Origin: an uncultured Clostridia bacterium
GTDB lineage: Bacteria; Bacillota; Clostridia; Christensenellales; UBA1242
NCBI GenBank assembly: GCA_947584415.1
Contig: CANPWN010000007.1
Span: 1-40,319 of the forward strand
Length of the DNA: 40,319 nucleotides
Direction of reading: 5' to 3'
The translations under genes were made by a program, and so were the position numbers. The notes beneath the pieces were generated by a model. That model had not been told where the DNA came from and made no database searches. It was given only the letters and a program-made list of their open reading frames with translations. Shown piece after piece: positions 35,462-40,319 of this stretch. Positions within the stretch are counted from its first letter, which is position 1, and each line of letters starts with the position of its first letter.

Positions 35462-36675
35462 TTTGCAATAACTTTTATAAAACTCTTTTTGCCTTTTTTA
35501 ATGAGCGCGCCGCTTTTGACCATAAAGTCAATTGCCGCAACTTTTTCGCCATCAACACTAACGCCGCCGCCCTCAATCAGCCTTCTTGCTTCGCTTTTTG
35601 ATGAGCAGAGATTTGTTTTTACAAGTGCATCACAGATGTTAAGCGGAAATTCACTTTTTGCAATTTCAACAACTGGGGCATCATCACCGCCATGCGTGAA
35701 GAGATTTTCACTCATCTTTTGTGCCTCTATAGCATCAGCCTCGCCGCGGACAAACTTTGTTATCTCATACGCGAGCGCTTTTTTGGCTTTTACAATGTCC
35801 TCTTTTATGCGAGCGCGAACTTCGTTCATGTTGACATCTGTGAAGAGTGCATACATCATTTCAACGCAGTTGTCCGGCGTTTGATATACTCCCTGATAAA
35901 AGTCATAGGCGGAGATTTTGTCGCGGTCAAGCCAAATTGCGCCGCGTTCGGTCTTGCCCATCTTAATCCCCTCGCTTGTCACAAGCAGTGGATTTGTTGC
36001 ACCAATTATGTTTACATCTGTGCCATTTGCAAAATTGAGTTTGCGTTGAAGTTCAACACCTGCCACAATATTTCCCCACTGGTCAGCACCACCATATTGA
36101 AGTGTGCAGCCATATTTTCTGTTCAAATGCACAAAGTCATACGCTTGCATGAGCATGTAGCCCATTTCAAAGAAAGTCAGCCCACCTTCCTCAATACGCT
36201 TTGCGTAAATTTCATTTGAAAGCATTTTATTGACATTAAAATGCACACCAACTTCGCGCATAAAGTCAATGTAATCATACCCCTTAAACCAGTCGGCGTT
36301 ATTGACAATTATTGCTGGGTTGTCACCATCAAAATTCAAGAAAATTTTGAGCGTGTTTTTGATTTTTTCTATGTTTGAAGCAATAACTTCTTTGCTCATT
36401 ATATTTCGCATCTGCGTTTTGCCTGATGGGTCACCTATGCAAGCCGTTGCACCACCCATGAGCAAAATCACCTTATGCCCAGCCTTTTGAAAACGCCTGA
36501 GAATAAGATATGGCAGGCAGTGGCCAATATGCAAACTGTCCATTGTCGGGTCTGTGCCTTCATAAAGTGTGATAGGCTTGCCGGACTCGAGCGCCTTTTT
36601 AAGACCCTCTTCGTCCGTGCATTGATACAAAAGCCCTCTTTCTTTCAGCGTTTTGTAAAGGTTTTTGTCAGTCAT
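35458..36675 (-). CDS. tyrS: Tyrosine--tRNA ligase
   Basis: 405 aa; LYEGTDPTMDSLHIGHCLPYLILRRFQ, GGADQWGNIVAG, KMGKTERGAIWLD, C-terminal S4 domain. Confidence 0.97.
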   Translation of the reverse strand: MTDKNLYKTLKERGLLYQCTDEEGLKKALESGKPITLYEGTDPTMDSLHIGHCLPYLILRRFQKAGHKVILLMGGATACIGDPSGKTQMRNIMSKEVIASNIEKIKNTLKIFLNFDGDNPAIIVNNADWFKGYDYIDFMREVGVHFNVNKMLSNEIYAKRIEEGGLTFFEMGYMLMQAYDFVHLNRKYGCTLQYGGADQWGNIVAGVELQRKLNFANGTDVNIIGATNPLLVTSEGIKMGKTERGAIWLDRDKISAYDFYQGVYQTPDNCVEMMYALFTDVNMNEVRARIKEDIVKAKKALAYEITKFVRGEADAIEAQKMSENLFTHGGDDAPVVEIAKSEFPLNICDALVKTNLCSSKSEARRLIEGGGVSVDGEKVAAIDFMVKSGALIKKGKKSFIKVIAK

Positions 36676-36676
36676 G

Positions 36677-37981
36677 TTAACTCCTTGTTTTTAATGCGTC
36701 TTTGCCTAAGTAAACAGCCTTTTTGCCAAGCTCTTCTTCAATTCGGAGAAGTTGATTGTATTTTGCAACTCTTTCGCTGCGGCATGGCGCTCCAGTCTTG
36801 ATTTGACCACATCCAAGTCCAACAACCAGGTCAGCAATAAAGGTGTCCTCTGTTTCACCACTTCTGTGTGATACAACTGCGCTCATGCCAGCCTTGTTTG
36901 CCATTTTGATGGCGTCAATTGCCTCAGTGAGTGAGCCAATTTGATTTACTTTGACAAGAATTGAGGTTGCAACTTTGTTGTCAATGCCCTTTTTAAGGCG
37001 TTTTGTGTTTGTCACAAACAAATCATCACCAACAAGTTGAATTTTGCCGCCAAGTGTTTTTGTAAGCATCTTCCAGCCTTCCCAATCTTCTTCCGCAAGT
37101 CCGTCCTCAATGGACACAATTGGATATTTTTTAACAAGCGTCTTGTAATAATCCACAAGCTGCTTTGCAGAATAGGTTTCGCCCGTTTTCCAGAAATAAT
37201 AATTTCCCTTTTTGCCAATTTTTTCGGCTTCGTCAAACATCTCTGTTGCCGCAACATCAAGTGCAATTGCAACATCTTTGCCCGCTTTAAAGCCCGCCTT
37301 TGTGATTGCTTCAACAATGAGTTTTAATGCATCTTCATCACTTGAAAGGTTTGGTGCAAAACCACCTTCATCTCCAACCGCAGTTGCAAGTCCTTTGCCT
37401 TTCAGAACACTTTTAAGGCTTTGATAAACAACCGCCGACCACTCAAGTGCCTGTGAGAAGGACTTTGCACCAATTGGCATAATCATAAACTCTTGGCAGT
37501 TGACATTGTTGTCCGCATGCTTGCCACCATTTAAAATATTGAGCATTGGCACAGGTAAAATAGTCTCCTTGCCAAGATATTTGTAAAGACTCTTGCCATC
37601 CGCTTTTGCAGCAGCAACTGCACAAGCAAGACTAACGCCTAAAATTGCATTTGCTCCAAGATGTGCTTTGTTTTCAGTGCCGTCAAGTGCAAGCATGGTC
37701 TTGTCAATGGCCTTTTGGTCATAAACATTCATACCTTGCACTGCTTTGGCAATTTCGCCGTTGACATAGCCAACAGCCTTCAAAACACTCTTGCCATTAA
37801 AATATTTTTTGTCGCCGTCCCTAAGTTCAACCGCCTCAAAAGCGCCTGTTGAAGCCCCTGACGGAACAGATGCACGACCCATAACTCCGTTTTCAAGCGT
37901 AACTTCCACTTCAACCGTTGGAGTTGACCTTGAATCCAAAATTTGTCTTGCATGAATTTTTTTGATTTTAAGTTCCTTCAT
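36677..37981 (-). CDS. eno: Enolase
   Basis: 434 aa; [64 protein letters not shown]. Confidence 0.98.
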   Translation of the reverse strand: MKELKIKKIHARQILDSRSTPTVEVEVTLENGVMGRASVPSGASTGAFEAVELRDGDKKYFNGKSVLKAVGYVNGEIAKAVQGMNVYDQKAIDKTMLALDGTENKAHLGANAILGVSLACAVAAAKADGKSLYKYLGKETILPVPMLNILNGGKHADNNVNCQEFMIMPIGAKSFSQALEWSAVVYQSLKSVLKGKGLATAVGDEGGFAPNLSSDEDALKLIVEAITKAGFKAGKDVAIALDVAATEMFDEAEKIGKKGNYYFWKTGETYSAKQLVDYYKTLVKKYPIVSIEDGLAEEDWEGWKMLTKTLGGKIQLVGDDLFVTNTKRLKKGIDNKVATSILVKVNQIGSLTEAIDAIKMANKAGMSAVVSHRSGETEDTFIADLVVGLGCGQIKTGAPCRSERVAKYNQLLRIEEELGKKAVYLGKDALKTRS

Positions 37982-38057
37982 ATTTTCACCTCACCCACAT
38001 AGTTTAGCAAATTTGCCCGCTAAAACAAAGTGATTTTGAGGTGAAATAAAAATTTGC

Positions 38058-38087
38058 ACAAAAAAACTGCCAAACGGCAGTTTTTTT
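38058..38087. terminator. Bidirectional terminator
   Basis: AAAAAAACTGCC-aaac-GGCAGTTTTTTT downstream of the right surface-protein gene. Confidence 0.8.
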
Positions 38088-38133
38088 ATAAGTCGGATAA
38101 AATCAAATATTTTATACTTGCAAATATTTTTGT

Positions 38134-40319
38134 TTACCACGGGGTTGTCGATTCCGTAAAACCATAATCCTTCAATCTTGCCAAAACTTCTGCAGATGTA
38201 TGCATATTTGGAGCTACCCAACTTTCTATCTTATCTAAATTAGAGATATCTCCAATTTTTGCAACTAACGGATGATATGGAAGACCAAGCATAAAATTAT
38301 CATTATATGCCCATGGCATTGTGCCATTAGTAAAATTCCAATAGACTTTACGTGAATCAACAAAAAATGAAGTAAAACCCTCTTTGTCCGCTACACCCAC
38401 AGGAAATTCACCACCAACTTCACCCGAGTCAATACCAAAAAGATAGGTTTCAACAATATCTCCTTTTATACCACTGTTGCTTGTTGTCATTGGAAGCAAA
38501 GTGTTATAAAAGCCATATGCAAATGAAAACATAATGTTTACAGTTGTATAAACACTTTCAATCGCTCCAATAAACGCAGAACAACCTTTAATATTTGGAA
38601 TTGAACTCATCGCATAAATGTCTGGATTTTTTTCAATAAGTGAGCATCTCATAATAGAAACATTATAATTTGTAGCATCAACAATAAAGCCACTTACTAA
38701 ACCCAAGAAAAGAGCAGAACGTTCACAATAGACATTTGCTAATGTGATTTGAGCATAATACATAGTATTTGTAAACACACATCCGCCTATCAATGCACTT
38801 GGGGCTTCCCATGTGCTTGTTCCTATATATAAATTCAAAAAATTAATGTTACCAAGCGACATTCCGGTTGTTCCCCAAATGAAACACGCCATAGGTGCTG
38901 CCTTATCAAATTCAGCCACAGTGCCTTGATATGCAGGAGCATTGTCAATGCAGTTTAAATTGATGATGGAGTGACCTTGTCCGTCAAAATCTCCGCTGAA
39001 ATATTTGATGGCTCTAAAATCAAATTCTAAAGCAGTGCAGTCAATGTCATTGTCAAGATAAAATGTCATATCATAAAAACAATCTAGGCCGTTATAAGAG
39101 TAAGAATAATCCGACATTGCTACCAGGCCAGTGTAATCAGTGATGTGATACGAGCCGTCAGAGGCTTTGTAAATGCCGGGATAATAGTTAATTCCTCCAT
39201 CAAAAGAGAGCTGTGTTTCTCCTGTTTTAGCTGTATACAATAATGTCATTGCAGGACGAACTCCTTTAGTAGTTAGTATATTACCTTCCGAAGTTATTCC
39301 AGAAGAATTAACAGTCCCTACATAATACTTCCAATTGGAAGAATTGGAAGATGTAAATCCTGCTGAACGCAAACAATAATCGGCTGTCCCTTTTCTATAA
39401 TCCGTAGTATTATCATCAAACAGCCACGAATAGTTTGCAATGGCAAAATCTGAAGGTGATGCTTTTAATGAATCTCTTACTTCGTTCCCGTCTCTAACCG
39501 AATGTGAACGCAAATAATAAATGCCATCAGAATCTGTCGCAGGACAAAATGTTTCTGTTGCTTCTGTATAAGATAAAAACCAAACATAATCTTGCGTTGC
39601 AGTTCCTGTTCCATCTTTATATTGACCTGACACATTATTTTTTAATGTTTCATTTTTTATTATTGTATCATAATAAGTAGACAAATTTGAATTTATAGAA
39701 AAAGTGTCTTGCAACCATGAGCGCATATATGAATTTTTCCATGTATTACCTTTTGAGTAGCTCGAACTATACGGCACGCTATCTGTTAAAATAACATCTG
39801 AAATAACTTTTATTTCTTTTGAACTAGAAACATCGTATGGGTTTGTTCCATCAATTATCCACCACTTTATTGGTTCTACTTTAAACCATCTTGTAACATT
39901 AGTGGTGCCAGTACTTGTTCCATCTTTAAAAGTCGCGCTTGTTCCATGAACATCAGTTCCACCTCTTACATATTTTGCTCCACCATAACTATATTCAGTC
40001 CAACTTCTTATAGAAATTGAACCACCTCCAGTTGTATTATTATATTTTGCTATTTGATAAACTTTACCAGTCGTCTGTGCACTATTGATATTAATCCTAG
40101 AATCAGGAACATATGTTTGTGGATATTCCCCAAGATACGTATAGTAATAAGTGTGACCATTTAAATTTTCACTATACCACTTAATATTGCCTCCTATTGG
40201 CCAACCAACCGCTGAGATTGTTGATGGAGTGGAAGAAGTTGAAAAAAGATTTGAGATGTTTGGAAAACAAAATAGTGACAAAACAAAAGCCAAGGCTAAT
40301 GAAAAAGTTGTTTTCAAAA
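38134..40319 (-). CDS. Large secreted surface protein, paralog of 483-3251 (5' end probably outside window)
   Basis: LKTTFSLALAFVLSLFCFPNISNLFST signal segment, one DUF6273-like module, beta-helix-like C-terminus GIYKASDGSYHITDYTGLVAMSDY...FDGQGHSIINL. The ORF-track start is a TTG at the window edge, with the frame still open. Confidence 0.78.
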   Translation of the reverse strand, partial: LKTTFSLALAFVLSLFCFPNISNLFSTSSTPSTISAVGWPIGGNIKWYSENLNGHTYYYTYLGEYPQTYVPDSRININSAQTTGKVYQIAKYNNTTGGGSISIRSWTEYSYGGAKYVRGGTDVHGTSATFKDGTSTGTTNVTRWFKVEPIKWWIIDGTNPYDVSSSKEIKVISDVILTDSVPYSSSYSKGNTWKNSYMRSWLQDTFSINSNLSTYYDTIIKNETLKNNVSGQYKDGTGTATQDYVWFLSYTEATETFCPATDSDGIYYLRSHSVRDGNEVRDSLKASPSDFAIANYSWLFDDNTTDYRKGTADYCLRSAGFTSSNSSNWKYYVGTVNSSGITSEGNILTTKGVRPAMTLLYTAKTGETQLSFDGGINYYPGIYKASDGSYHITDYTGLVAMSDYSYSYNGLDCFYDMTFYLDNDIDCTALEFDFRAIKYFSGDFDGQGHSIINLNCIDNAPAYQGTVAEFDKAAPMACFIWGTTGMSLGNINFLNLYIGTSTWEAPSALIGGCVFTNTMYYAQITLANVYCERSALFLGLVSGFIVDATNYNVSIMRCSLIEKNPDIYAMSSIPNIKGCSAFIGAIESVYTTVNIMFSFAYGFYNTLLPMTTSNSGIKGDIVETYLFGIDSGEVGGEFPVGVADKEGFTSFFVDSRKVYWNFTNGTMPWAYNDNFMLGLPYHPLVAKIGDISNLDKIESWVAPNMHTSAEVLARLKDYGFTESTTPW

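Noticed and set aside
37991-38221. 76-aa minus ORF upstream of eno
   Set aside because: Contains the terminator hairpin and overlaps the 3' end of the right surface-protein gene in another frame.
1-40319. CRISPR array, rRNA operon, prophage or toxin-antitoxin/defence island
   Set aside because: No regularly spaced direct repeats, rRNA, phage structural genes or recognisable defence genes; the only mobile-type signal is the recombinase fragment at the left edge.

Overview
The window is a low-GC chromosomal segment from an endospore-forming, Clostridia-like bacterium. Most of it is recognisable core content. Sporulation: spoIVB, a yunB-like gene, spoVAC-AD-AE and the spoIIAA-spoIIAB-sigF operon. 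Repair and regulation: recN, argR, recX. Translation and tRNA modification: pheS/pheT, valS, tyrS, thiI with a NifS-like desulfurase, an RluA-family synthase and one tRNA-Pro(CGG). Others: eno, a TM287/288-like heterodimeric ABC exporter, a MacB-like ABC/FtsX fusion and a putative metal permease. Two paralogous secreted proteins (DUF6273-like modules plus a beta-helix-like C-terminus) sit at the window edges, the first beside the 3' end of a tyrosine recombinase. The main candidate for something new is an 11-nt poly-G tract near the 5' end of the left paralog. It lies after two overlapping start codons in different frames, so tract length would give a three-state switch: 11 G is on from one start, 10 G is on from the other, and 12 G is off from both. 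Other points of interest are a dispersed palindrome (3 copies, one with perfect 25-bp arms), a protein with eleven contiguous 17-residue repeats, an in-frame TGA just before the ABC signature motif of one exporter half, two apparently leaderless genes, the absence of spo0A from its usual place next to spoIVB, and hairpin-rich non-coding DNA beside the recombinase. All calls come from reading the sequence and the supplied ORF track; no database search was run.
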